DNA of 64,000 bases from Bacillota bacterium. GTDB taxonomy: Bacteria > Bacillota > Clostridia > Christensenellales > Aristaeellaceae. The DNA is taken from positions 38,473 to 102,472 of the forward strand of contig JAEYOW010000027.1 of the NCBI GenBank assembly GCA_023411375.1, in the 5' to 3' direction. Of this stretch, positions 1 to 7,927 are shown piece by piece; positions within the stretch are counted from its first letter, which is position 1; each line of letters starts with the position of its first letter. The position numbers were made by a program, and so were the translations under genes. A model generated the notes under the pieces. It saw nothing but the letters and a program-made list of their open reading frames with translations, was not told the DNA's origin and made no database searches.

Positions 1-124
1 CCGTTTTCGTGGTGGAGTACACCGCGTACTGGACGGGCGGGTTGGGTGAGGACGATGTGGCGCGCCATACGCCCGCGAACACGGGAATGCCGATATTTGC
101 AAGCGCAGACTGTACCTGCTTCAT
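1..124 (-). CDS. Phage tail-completion-like protein, N-terminal part only
   Basis: The first 41 codons of a minus-strand gene that runs off the left edge of the window. The ATG at 124 overlaps the stop of the head-closure gene in an ATGA, which is typical translational coupling in phage morphogenesis operons. The visible peptide starts MKQVQSALANIGIPVFAGVW and continues with an SSPNPP stretch and QYAVYST. This is the pattern of small phage proteins that follow the head-closure gene and finish the neck or tail (DUF3168 or clostridial tail-completion type). The assignment rests on position and general appearance, not on a diagnostic motif. No regulation of its own is visible. Confidence 0.55.
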   Translation of the reverse strand, partial: MKQVQSALANIGIPVFAGVWRATSSSPNPPVQYAVYSTTKT

Positions 125-480
125 CCACTCACCCCCTTAGAAATAGAAGCCTTGAGGCCGAGGTAATTGCGCCGGAAGGCGTATTCGCCCAAGGTGGAGA
201 TCATCCACTTCTCATCGCGAAAGCGCACCCACATGCCGGGCTTGATGTCCCCGCGATAACGAATGGTGAAGTTGATGACTGCTTCCGTGTTCATCACATC
301 GGCGGAGCGGTAGTGCTGGTTGCCGGCATCGGTGGTGGCTGCCCAAACCTTGCACATCACGACATCTGTAGGTTCGGGATACCCGTTTTCGTTGACGGTG
401 TTCTCGGTGTATCCGATTTCCACCAGATGCCGGAGATCGCCGGGATGTGGGCTGCTTTCAAAGTTTTTATAGCCGCGCAA
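121..480 (-). CDS. Phage head closure (head-tail joining) protein
   Basis: A 119-residue protein of the phage head-tail joining family (SPP1 gp16-like), which seals the capsid portal and forms the platform for tail attachment. The sequence has the family pattern: an N-terminal LRHLVEI strand after a GD, a central VWAATTDAG turn, the conserved INFTIRYR strand and GMWVRFRDEKWMIS near the end. The start is TTG at 480, chosen because AGGAGGTGAG sits about seven bases upstream and no ATG has a comparable site. Size and position after the connector gene match the family. The gap to the connector gene (481-592) holds this ribosome binding site and no credible gene. Confidence 0.85.
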   Translation of the reverse strand: MRGYKNFESSPHPGDLRHLVEIGYTENTVNENGYPEPTDVVMCKVWAATTDAGNQHYRSADVMNTEAVINFTIRYRGDIKPGMWVRFRDEKWMISTLGEYAFRRNYLGLKASISKGVSG

Positions 481-592
481 GCGACCTCACCTCCTATAAG
501 CGTCCGCCAAAGGCGGACTGAGGATGAGCGAATGGAACATTCGCCGCCCGAAACCCGCACGCACGCAAGAATAGCGTAGAGCGCGGGGTGCA

Positions 593-877
593 TCAGAACA
601 TCTTGTCAACATCGCGGTATGGGTACAGCAGGTTTTCAAACGCGATCCGCATGGTAACGTACACCTGCTTGTCGGGGTTGTCTCGGTTCTCGTAGTAGTG
701 GCTGACCATGAGCATGACCGCGAGGCGCACCGGTTCGGCGGCTTCATCACCGAAGGAAACGCGGCAGTAATCCTCGGCAACAGCTTGCGCTTGTGCAATC
801 AGTCCTTCGATGAGCGTATCCTCGTCGTCATGGTCGATACGCAGGTGCTGCTTGACTTCGTCAATGGTGACGACCAT
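593..877 (-). CDS. Phage head-tail connector (gp6-like)
   Basis: A 94-residue protein matching the HK97 gp6-like connector family, which forms the ring between portal and head-closure protein. It starts with the characteristic TIDEVKQHLRIDHDDEDTLI helix (DNA packaging adaptor pattern), followed by a long helix AQAQAVAEDYC and a C-terminal helical part with LAVMLMVSHYYENRD and a final FENLLYPYR. Length is normal for the family. It lies between the head fibre and head-closure genes on the same strand, as expected in a Siphoviridae-like morphogenesis operon. Confidence 0.88.
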   Translation of the reverse strand: MVVTIDEVKQHLRIDHDDEDTLIEGLIAQAQAVAEDYCRVSFGDEAAEPVRLAVMLMVSHYYENRDNPDKQVYVTMRIAFENLLYPYRDVDKMF

Positions 878-891
878 TCGTCATCACCGCC

Positions 892-1176
892 TTACGTCGC
901 GCCGCCTTCGTCGGGGGTCTCTTCAGCGGGCGTGTCCGCAGCCATCAGCCCGGATGTCTTCAGAGCGGCGAGAAGCAAGTTGAGATCGTCTTTCAAAAGC
1001 GCAATGGTCGTTGCGGTACTGGCTGCCTGATTGGGCATCTGCGTAAAACCGGGGTCGTTTTCACCAAATAAACCGTCGCCGCCCTCGACCGTCGCGCCGG
1101 GCAGAAAGGTCAGCTTGCCGCCAACGACCCACTCATTGCCGCCATGCGCATGATAGTTCCTCGTGGTGTGATCCAC
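892..1176 (-). CDS. Phage head fibre protein
   Basis: A 94-residue protein with the start pattern TRNYHAHGGNEWVVGG, a GA-V-EGG segment and a central NQAAST-TT stretch before a helical tail ending in a Thr/Glu/Pro-rich segment. This matches short head fibre proteins found right after the major capsid gene in many clostridial phages. They decorate the capsid surface. The start is GTG at 1176 with GGAGGGATACAT upstream. A perfect 10-bp hairpin separates it from the capsid gene, so its expression may be lower than that of the capsid protein. Confidence 0.75.
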   Translation of the reverse strand: MDHTTRNYHAHGGNEWVVGGKLTFLPGATVEGGDGLFGENDPGFTQMPNQAASTATTIALLKDDLNLLLAALKTSGLMAADTPAEETPDEGGAT

Positions 1177-1197
1177 ATGTATCCCTCCTCAAAGAGC

Positions 1198-1222
1198 CGG
1201 GAGGGTGAAACACACCCTCCCG
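1198..1222 (-). terminator. Perfect 10-bp hairpin after the capsid gene
   Basis: Arms at 1198-1207 and 1213-1222 are perfectly complementary (CGGGAGGGTG with its reverse complement) around a 5-base loop. The hairpin lies seven bases past the capsid stop codon and just before the ribosome binding site of the head fibre gene. There is no long T tract, so it may be a leaky terminator or an mRNA 3' stabiliser that lets capsid mRNA accumulate. Confidence 0.55.
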
Positions 1223-1229
1223 ACAAAGA

Positions 1230-2036
1230 TTAAGCCGCCTTCATAGCGAGACACTTCACAGCCTCGCGCAGAATTAGACGGCCATCCACGCGCTGTGTGA
1301 TTTTGAAACCGATCTGGTCGTTGGCAGCGTACAGTTCGTTCAGGCGCTGCAAGGAGCGGCCTTCCCGGTCGGCCAGCCAATAGTAGTTATAATCGCCGTA
1401 CAGAATGGCCTTGTTGCCAGCGGCGGGCAGGGGCATGTAGTTGCTGGTCAGCACCTTCTGGTTGAGCAGGGTGTCGGGCTGACCCAGCAGCAAACCGGGC
1501 TGCCAGAGGAATTGACCGTTGCCGTCCTTGAGCTTGCGCAGCAGCTTGATGGTCGCATCGTTCATGATGTACGCGGCCTTGCGGCGATAGCCAGACTTCA
1601 AGCTGTGCTGCAGGTCGATCAGTTCGTCGGCGGTGATCGCGGCGACAGCGGCAGCGGTCACGCCCGTTTCTGCGCCCAAAGTGGCGTGCAGAAGGCCGGT
1701 GGGCTTGTGGGTGCCGTTGCCGGTGATGATCGCTTCCTCCTCCGCAGCGCCCACACGCCGGGCGAACTCGTCGGTGATGTATGCGGCGAGGTCGAACGCG
1801 GAGTCGTGCAGCAGTTCTTCGCTGATGCGGATCATGCTGCCCACCTTGTGCGCGGAAAGCGTGATCTGACCAAAGGCGTCGTCGGATTCGGGAATAGCGG
1901 CTTCTTCCTCCACCCACGAGGCCGCGCCCTTGCTGGTGACCAGCGGAATCTTGCGGTCACCGGAGGAGGTCGTGATCACATGCACGAGACCGCGCATAAT
2001 GTTCTCTTCCTCGAGTGCCTGTACCAGCGTATGCTC
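1230..2036 (-). CDS. HK97-type major capsid protein, exon 2 (C-terminal 268 residues)
   Basis: Second exon of the phage major capsid gene, interrupted by the group II intron at 2037-4489. It begins EHTLVQALEEENIMR, the start of the conserved HK97 capsid core that normally follows a GGY-VPDEF motif. That motif is found exactly at the end of exon 1. Further landmarks are SKGAASWVEEEAAIPESD, KVGSMIRISEELLHDS, an ITGNGTHKPTGLL segment and the C-terminal NELYAANDQIGFKITQRVDGRL. Exon 1 (132 codons) plus exon 2 (268 codons and stop) gives a 400-residue protein, a normal length. Reading frame and conserved core are both restored by precise removal of the intron. Without splicing only an N-terminal fragment would be made. 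Confidence 0.93.
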   Translation of the reverse strand, partial: EHTLVQALEEENIMRGLVHVITTSSGDRKIPLVTSKGAASWVEEEAAIPESDDAFGQITLSAHKVGSMIRISEELLHDSAFDLAAYITDEFARRVGAAEEEAIITGNGTHKPTGLLHATLGAETGVTAAAVAAITADELIDLQHSLKSGYRRKAAYIMNDATIKLLRKLKDGNGQFLWQPGLLLGQPDTLLNQKVLTSNYMPLPAAGNKAILYGDYNYYWLADREGRSLQRLNELYAANDQIGFKITQRVDGRLILREAVKCLAMKAA

Positions 2037-4489
2037 GTGAGGTAGATGCAAGCCGCCTTATTGCCTTCCGACAACAGGTCTGTCTGCACCCCCTCCAGAA
2101 CCGGACTTACACCTCTCGATGTATCCGGCTCCCCATCTGCTATTAACATATCAATTCGAAGTATGGTGAATGCGTCCATGGCATTCCTCGCAAACCACAA
2201 GGGTTTTACGTTTCATTTCAAGCATTCTCTGACCCCAGTCCGTATCCTTTGTGAGTTTCTTCATGCTCCCAACATGATGAATAACGCAATGCGTACTGTG
2301 CTTACCGCACAATTCACATGTACACGTTTCCAGTCTCTGCCGGAGTGTGAGTTTCCGTTCTTCAAAAGATCTATAGCGCCATGGGTCATAATCAACCAGC
2401 ATTTTTCCAACTTTGCAATCGGCGAGGGAAGCTATGTGCGCATATCGCACACCATTTTTTGTCTCATAGGGCACACCCCAGCCATCTTGCGTATGATATT
2501 TCTTGAGCAGCTTCGCCGTCGTGCTGTTTAGCTTGCTCGCCAATGTTTTAAGGCATGAATACTCCATGAGATACCGAAAGTAATTCAGCTTGTTATAATT
2601 GGCAGCTAAACAGTAGAAATTCAGGATCCCCCTGACTTGAGCGTCATAACGACGCACAATTTCTACTTCTGGCTTGTATCGCATCCGCGGTATATTAACA
2701 GACCAAATACAGCCGTTCTCTTTTTGCTCAATAACACCATTATTGAAAAGGAATCTCATTATCTTTTCTTCAAGAGGAGCTGTAAGCTCCACCGAGTTGT
2801 TGAGTGTGCGCTGCTTCAAGCCGTCTTTGCGCTTCTTAACTTCCTGATTCCGTCTAACTGCGATATCGTATCCCAGAAAGCGCACTCTTTCAGAGGAATG
2901 CACAATCTTCGTCTTTTCATCGCTTAGTTCCAGATGGTAATCGTTCAGTAGGAAAGTTTTCAGCTCTGCCTTGAAGATATCGCAATCCTCGCGGCTTCCG
3001 CTGACCCCAATAAGAAAATCATCGGCATAACGGCAATAGACAAGCTTTTTATCCTCAGTCAACTTGGCGGGCGTATGCAGCTTTTGTTTACATACAGCCT
3101 TGTATTCCTCGATGGCAGCTTCCCGTTCTTCACCACTAAGTCTGTCGATTTTCTTTTGTAGGGTTTGACGACGCTTACACAGACGCACATACTCTGTACC
3201 GTGGTTCCTCGGTGCAGGTTTATCGAAGCGTTGCTTCATTTCCATCACTTTAGAATCTAACTCATGCAGGTATATATTGGCGAGAATAGGAGAAATAATG
3301 CCGCCCTGTGGCGTTCCCGACAATGTGGCATTATACACAAAATCCTCCACATATCCAGCTTTTAGGAATTGCCGAATGATGTTTATGAATTTGCTATCCT
3401 TAATCTTCTTTTCCAATAATCCGATGAGTACGTTATGGTTGATGTTATCAAAGCAGCCTTTGATATCCCCCTCTATAAACCATTTTGTCGCGCGAAAGTT
3501 GACTTTTACTTGCGCCAAAGCCGTATGACAGCTACGGGCAGGTCGAAAGCCGTGAGACACATCACAAAAAATCGGTTCATAGATTGCTTCCAGAAACATC
3601 CTTACCGCTTCTTGCAGAAGCTTGTCTCGAAAAGACGGGATGCCTAATGGACGCATTTTGCCGTTTTGCTTTCTAATGTATTCGCGTCTAACCGGTTTGG
3701 GTTCATATGTACCGCTGGACAATTCGCCAATTAACGTCTTTACATATAAACTACCAAATCCGTCAGCCGTGTCATTATCGGACCCCGGCGTCATTGCACC
3801 CTTGTTGGCATAAAGCTTCTGATAGGCAGCGTAGTAGATGTCCTCTCTGAGCAGATAACGATACAGTCTCGTAAAGACCCCGTTTTTGTGGTCGATTGAA
3901 CTTCTATTGATACGCTCCAAAATTTCAGATGTCGGATTCATGAGGATTCTCCTCCCTTTCATCTTTTCCTTTTGGAATTAGCAGACTACCTCCCTTCGCC
4001 ATGTAGTGGTCATTAACCACCTCGGACTACTATGGAGGTTCCGTTGCCTTGCAGGATATTCAGGCGCTTAGCCATAGCCATAAGGCATTCCTGTTTAGGC
4101 AATCCCCAGTTAGCGATATTTGAAGGTGTGATAGTTGTCGGATAGCATTTTGGTCATAGTGCGTGTTCTCACGACTGTTTTGTGGCGTGTTGATAGATTT
4201 ACGGACGAATTCAATATCCGCAAAGCACCACAATCACGGTTACAGGATAATTTCCGTGACCTCCCAGAAAAAGGAACTGACCTTTGCTTCGGCATACCCA
4301 GCCTTATCCTCATACTATCTTGTCATTGCGGATACCACTCGCCTACATATCCTTTTGGCGTTCTCCGCTTTCCTGCCGTGCTGTGTTTCCGACCGCAGGT
4401 TTCCCTCGTCGGTTAGGCAGGTTGACTACCGCTCTATCTTGCGGTGCAGTACCTTAAGCTGCTACAAACATCGCCCTATCTGGGCGCAC
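2037..4489 (-). mobile_element. Group II intron (Ll.LtrB-like, mitochondrial-like class) in the capsid gene
   Basis: A complete 2453-bp group II intron on the coding strand. The 5' end at 4489 reads GTGCGCCCAGATAGGG, the signature start of Ll.LtrB-like introns. The 3' part has a domain V hairpin around 2096-2130 (GAGCCGGATACATCGAGAGG, then its closing strand) and a domain VI that ends CTACCTCAC at 2037. The encoded reverse transcriptase/maturase sits in domain IV. The last six exon-1 bases, GAGTTC, can pair with GAATTC at 4207-4212 (one G-U), about 280 nt from the intron start, where EBS1 lies in Ll.LtrB. The intron splits the capsid gene between codons (phase 0). Both exons are in frame and open, so it is probably active or recently active. 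Confidence 0.95.
2151..3941 (-). CDS. ltrA: Group II intron-encoded reverse transcriptase/maturase/endonuclease
   Basis: A 596-residue LtrA-type protein inside domain IV of the intron. It binds intron RNA, helps splicing and drives retrohoming. Domains in order: reverse transcriptase with the RGxG-like start RPLGIPSFRDK, the SGTPQGGIISPILANIYLHELD segment, and the catalytic YADD (YCRYADDFLIGV); domain X maturase; then an HNH/zinc-type endonuclease at the C-terminus with CELC, IHHV and CEECH. All catalytic motifs appear intact. The start chosen is the ATG at 3941, which follows AAAGGGAGGAGAATCCTC; an in-frame codon seven residues earlier lacks a site. Full length for the family, which supports an active element. 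Confidence 0.95.
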   Translation of the reverse strand: MNPTSEILERINRSSIDHKNGVFTRLYRYLLREDIYYAAYQKLYANKGAMTPGSDNDTADGFGSLYVKTLIGELSSGTYEPKPVRREYIRKQNGKMRPLGIPSFRDKLLQEAVRMFLEAIYEPIFCDVSHGFRPARSCHTALAQVKVNFRATKWFIEGDIKGCFDNINHNVLIGLLEKKIKDSKFINIIRQFLKAGYVEDFVYNATLSGTPQGGIISPILANIYLHELDSKVMEMKQRFDKPAPRNHGTEYVRLCKRRQTLQKKIDRLSGEEREAAIEEYKAVCKQKLHTPAKLTEDKKLVYCRYADDFLIGVSGSREDCDIFKAELKTFLLNDYHLELSDEKTKIVHSSERVRFLGYDIAVRRNQEVKKRKDGLKQRTLNNSVELTAPLEEKIMRFLFNNGVIEQKENGCIWSVNIPRMRYKPEVEIVRRYDAQVRGILNFYCLAANYNKLNYFRYLMEYSCLKTLASKLNSTTAKLLKKYHTQDGWGVPYETKNGVRYAHIASLADCKVGKMLVDYDPWRYRSFEERKLTLRQRLETCTCELCGKHSTHCVIHHVGSMKKLTKDTDWGQRMLEMKRKTLVVCEECHGRIHHTSN

Positions 4490-4885
4490 GAACTCATCAG
4501 GAACGGTGTAACCGCCCTCGGAGAGCTCGCCAACCTGCAGAGCGTTGCGCAGCTCGGCGTTGCGGCGCTCCTGATCGCGCATGTGCTTCCAGAAGGCGTC
4601 CCTATAGGCATCGGAAGCGACGCCCTTCTTGGTCTCGCGCTGCTGCTCGGGACGAGAAGCGAGGTTGGGGCTGACGGAGGCGTTCATTTCGCGCTCCAAT
4701 TCGGCGGCGCGTTCTTCGCGCTCGATGGCATGGCCGAGAACGACAACCTCCTGCTCCATCCGCTCATACTCGGCGGTGTCCTCGGCGCTCATCAGGCCGT
4801 TCTCGCCGGTTTTCGCGTCCAGAAACGCCTTAGCTTTGTCCCAGATGTCGCTGCGCTTCTGACGCATGTCCAAAATCTTACTCAT
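4490..4885 (-). CDS. HK97-type major capsid protein, exon 1 (N-terminal 132 residues)
   Basis: First exon of the capsid gene. The ATG at 4885 (MSKILDMRQKRSDIW) follows GGAGGACAAAT; an upstream in-frame ATG gives only a basic low-complexity extension and was rejected. Residues 1 to about 90 form the charged, coiled-coil-like delta/scaffold domain usual in HK97-type capsid precursors, with many Glu, Arg and Lys. They are likely removed by the neighbouring protease. The exon ends GGYTVPDEF at 4490, immediately followed by the intron 5' GTGCG. If unspliced, translation would continue 13 residues into the intron (VRPDRAMFVAA) and stop. Confidence 0.92.
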
Positions 4886-4942
4886 ATTTGTCCTCCTTCT
4901 TATTCGCCCGCCCCGTGCCTTCGGCGCGTCGCGGGTACGTTT

Positions 4943-4961
4943 GGCAAATGTGCCATTTGCC
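4943..4961 (-). promoter_or_regulatory. Hairpin between prohead protease and capsid genes
   Basis: A perfect 8-bp inverted repeat, GGCAAATG with CATTTGCC, around a 3-base loop. It sits between the protease stop (4976) and the capsid ribosome binding site (about 4895). No T tract follows, so it is more likely a processing or stabilising element for capsid mRNA than a strong terminator. Confidence 0.4.
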
Positions 4962-4975
4962 TGCACTAGTCGGGG

Positions 4976-5872
4976 CTAACGCCCCTCCCTTCCAAGGCTC
5001 CGCTTGGCGGGCATAAGTAGACCCAGCCGCTTTTGCAGCTGGGCGACGGGGGTACCGGTTTCCTTCGGCTGTTTGTTCGTGTCGGTTTCTATCGGCGGCT
5101 CAGGGGCAGCAGGCGTTTCATCCTGCGGTTTGATGGATTCCACCGGCACAGCCGGTGGCGCTGTCCCGCCCGATTCCACGGGCGTTTTGACCTGTTCATT
5201 GGCAGGCGCTACATCTGATGTATGATCATCGCCCTGTACAGGGCGGGACAGCTGGGGCTTACGCGGCGTATGGCGGTCAAGCCACGCCTGCACCTTTTCC
5301 TTGGCTTCCTTCAGATCAGCTGTGCGAAGCTGACCGCTGTTGGTCAGCGCGCCGAACGGATCGTTATCCACGATGCTGTCGATGAAGCCGTTGTCCAGCG
5401 CGGCTTGCGCGTCCATCCATGTAGTGGCAGTCATTAGGGCGGCGACATCCTCGCGCTTTTTCTTGCAACGCTTGGAATACACGTTGATGATGGACTCCTT
5501 GCAGGCGCGCAAAAGATCAATCGCGCCTTGCAAGTCACGCTCGTTGCCCCAAGCGACCGTGCTGGGATCATGGATCATAAAAAGGGAACCGGGCGTCATC
5601 TCCAGTTTGTTCGCAGCCATGGCAAGCACCGTCGCGGCGGAGGCTGCCGTGCCGGACACCGTGATGAGCACGTTACCGGGATAGGCGCGGATATCGTCGT
5701 ACATGCGAGTGGCGGCATTGCAGCTGCCGCCATAGCTGTTCAGACGGATATGCACGTCGTCGGCGTACTCGTTATTGGCTCCATAGAGCGATTCATGGAG
5801 CGATTCGGGCGTGATCTCGTCGCCGAACCACACCTCGTCGTCTATATAGCCGTTCAGGTTGAGTTCTCTCAA
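4976..5872 (-). CDS. ClpP-like prohead maturation protease
   Basis: A 298-residue serine protease of the ClpP-like phage head maturation family, which cleaves scaffold or capsid delta domains during prohead maturation. Visible motifs: the substrate-binding strand HIRLNSYGGSCNAATRMYDDI, nucleophile Ser in TVSGTAASAATVLAMAA, and catalytic His in SLFMIHDPSTVAWG. An Asp further on (MDAQAALDNGFIDSIV) completes the fold. From about residue 205 the tail is Pro/Thr/Glu-rich and looks disordered, as is common. The start is TTG at 5872 behind GGAGGGATGAAAC. It ends in TAG, which shows that amber is a working stop in this phage. It is directly downstream of the C5 methyltransferase. Confidence 0.92.
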   Translation of the reverse strand: MRELNLNGYIDDEVWFGDEITPESLHESLYGANNEYADDVHIRLNSYGGSCNAATRMYDDIRAYPGNVLITVSGTAASAATVLAMAANKLEMTPGSLFMIHDPSTVAWGNERDLQGAIDLLRACKESIINVYSKRCKKKREDVAALMTATTWMDAQAALDNGFIDSIVDNDPFGALTNSGQLRTADLKEAKEKVQAWLDRHTPRKPQLSRPVQGDDHTSDVAPANEQVKTPVESGGTAPPAVPVESIKPQDETPAAPEPPIETDTNKQPKETGTPVAQLQKRLGLLMPAKRSLGREGR

Positions 5873-5875
5873 GTT

Positions 5876-7927
5876 TCATCCCTCCGTTTCCATCGCCCAC
5901 ACGATACCGGCGAGAACAAAAAAGACACACGGGACAGCGACGCTGTTGCCGTATGCCTTATACTCCGCCGCGTCCGTGCGCGGGTCTTTCAGCCACTTGC
6001 GAAGCCGCGCCTCACTCGGCGGTTTAGCGGCCTTGCCCTGTGCGCGATACCAATCCTCGAACACCCCCGCCCACCAACGAAGCTCCACGTCCGTTGGCTC
6101 CTCTGTACCGAGATTCTCCGTCCATCCGTCAGGGTAGCCCTGCAAGCGGCAGCACTCGCCGGGCGTGAGCCTGCGCACGACATAATCGATATCTTCGGGT
6201 TTTGCGACCGCGTTCGGTCCCTGCGCCGTAAGCGTCTGCGACTGCTCTTCCTCAATGGAGATGCCAAACAGCGCGTTTTCGCCTTGATTAAACGCCGCAC
6301 GGTCAAGAGAATATGCTGGCTGTTTACCCTCCTCCAGCACGAAGTAATCGCCGGAAAACGCTTCTTGATTGCCCAAGAAGGCTTTCTGCGATGCCGCGCG
6401 CGAGGTGATTGTTCCAGTCTGCTCCTTTCCGCTGGCGAGCATGGCGGCTGGGCGTTCCTTCGAACAGAGCGGGCTCTCTGCCTCGGACGGTTTACCGACG
6501 AGCGGCGGGTCTTTGTAGTCGCGCATCGTAAGCGTCGGCGACGCTTCCTGCGCGATGTGCTCGTTATTGCCGACAGACATGCGGTAGGACGGCGCGGCAA
6601 CGGCCGGTCTGTCGATGGTATTGAGCGTGAAGCAAACTTCTTCGTTCACGCCGCATCCTTGTGGCCCGTTCTCGTCCTTGCGGCCGATCATGTTGCCCTG
6701 CAAGGCGTAGACAATGTCCGGCACGGTATTGCCGCCGGACGGCGCTGCTTTCAGTGTCGGCGATTGTTCCTCGCGATACCCAAGCCCGCCCGCGCGCACG
6801 CCTTGACCACCCATGAAAGCGGCAACGTAGGTCTGCTGCTTCATGCTGGGACTCGCGGAAAGAGCGCCAGACTGCCCGCCCAAATCTCGAACTTCATCAC
6901 GTTGGTTCTGCGTGAAGGCAATCGGCTCCACTACGGCGATGCCGCCTTGATTGCAGGCGGGACTCCCGCCCGAGCAATCCAGCGTTCGACTGGTATCCGC
7001 TTCGTAGATGCCGGAATGCGGGTTTTCTGAAAGCATGGCGTTGCTTTGGTCGGAACTGATGCCATATGCCTTGGAAACAAAGAGCGTCAGCGGCACTTGA
7101 TTGCCACCCGTACCCATTCGATTGGTTAAGGTCTGACATACTCCGATTTTATTGATCTTGATGCGGCTATCGGTGGGGTTGAACTCGACGGCTACAGCTG
7201 TTCCTTCGCCGCCTGTTTCTTCAGCGCCATTTTGAGCACTCCCGGCAGCTCCTTGCCGCGCTTCGCCGCGCGGCGGAGTATACCTTGACAGGCCTTCGGA
7301 CTCAAAGAGAACCTTTCCGGCACATGCTCCATCAAGATCGACGACAATAAATATACGCCGCCGTCTTTGTGCGACTCCCCAACCCTTCGCGGCGTCGATG
7401 ATTCGCCAAGCGAGGGAGTAATCGTCGCCCATAATCTCGCCCGCTGACAACCATTTATGCGTTTCCGGCATAGGAACAACTGTTTGGGCGTCTTTGATTT
7501 GGACGAGGCTTTCGAGGACAACCCGGAAGTCGTCGCCTCCCGCAGAGGACAGCGCTCCGGGCACGTTTTCCCAGACTGCCCATCGTGGATGTGTTCCATT
7601 GGTCTTTTCCCTCATTTCTCGAATGATCCGCACAGCCTCGAAGAACAGCGAGGATTGCTCGCCCGCAAGCCCGGTGCGCGCGCCGGCCAGGCTAAGATTT
7701 TGGCAGGGTGAGCCGAATGTGATGATGTCGACCGGCTCTAACCCGCCGCCGTTCAGACTGTGGATGTCGCCGTAATGCTTCATGTCGGGGAAGCGGATGT
7801 CGGTCACGCGGACGGGAAAAGGCTCGATCTCCGACGCCCATACGGGCTTGATGCCGGACAGTATGCCCGCCAATGGGAAACCGCCGATGCCGTCAAAAAG
7901 GCTTCCCAGCGTCAGTTGCTTACTCAT
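5876..7927 (-). CDS. DNA (cytosine-5) methyltransferase with repeated target-recognition-like array
   Basis: A 683-residue C5 methyltransferase that transfers methyl from S-adenosylmethionine to cytosine. The catalytic half shows motif I FDGIGG (residues 11-16), motif IV GSPCQ with nucleophile Cys75, motif VI ENV (120-122) and motif VIII QRRRR (187-191). The C-terminus has motif IX RRLTPGECCRLQGYPD (585-600) and motif X YGNSVAVP (659-666). Between VIII and IX, where one target recognition domain normally sits, lies a stretch of about 350 residues with six or seven divergent units. Each unit carries a [SQRF]-TL dipeptide (265, 314, 390, 433, 464, 564; weaker at 505), often followed by GG/GN and P-hydrophobic. 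It overlaps the portal gene by ATGA, so it is embedded in the morphogenesis operon. It could protect phage DNA from several host restriction enzymes. Confidence 0.92.
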   Translation of the reverse strand: MSKQLTLGSLFDGIGGFPLAGILSGIKPVWASEIEPFPVRVTDIRFPDMKHYGDIHSLNGGGLEPVDIITFGSPCQNLSLAGARTGLAGEQSSLFFEAVRIIREMREKTNGTHPRWAVWENVPGALSSAGGDDFRVVLESLVQIKDAQTVVPMPETHKWLSAGEIMGDDYSLAWRIIDAAKGWGVAQRRRRIFIVVDLDGACAGKVLFESEGLSRYTPPRGEARQGAAGSAQNGAEETGGEGTAVAVEFNPTDSRIKINKIGVCQTLTNRMGTGGNQVPLTLFVSKAYGISSDQSNAMLSENPHSGIYEADTSRTLDCSGGSPACNQGGIAVVEPIAFTQNQRDEVRDLGGQSGALSASPSMKQQTYVAAFMGGQGVRAGGLGYREEQSPTLKAAPSGGNTVPDIVYALQGNMIGRKDENGPQGCGVNEEVCFTLNTIDRPAVAAPSYRMSVGNNEHIAQEASPTLTMRDYKDPPLVGKPSEAESPLCSKERPAAMLASGKEQTGTITSRAASQKAFLGNQEAFSGDYFVLEEGKQPAYSLDRAAFNQGENALFGISIEEEQSQTLTAQGPNAVAKPEDIDYVVRRLTPGECCRLQGYPDGWTENLGTEEPTDVELRWWAGVFEDWYRAQGKAAKPPSEARLRKWLKDPRTDAAEYKAYGNSVAVPCVFFVLAGIVWAMETEG

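Noticed and set aside
5528..7030. A 500-codon open frame on the plus strand
   Set aside because: It lies antisense to the C5 methyltransferase and prohead protease, whose motifs are clear; its translation has no family pattern and no ribosome binding site.
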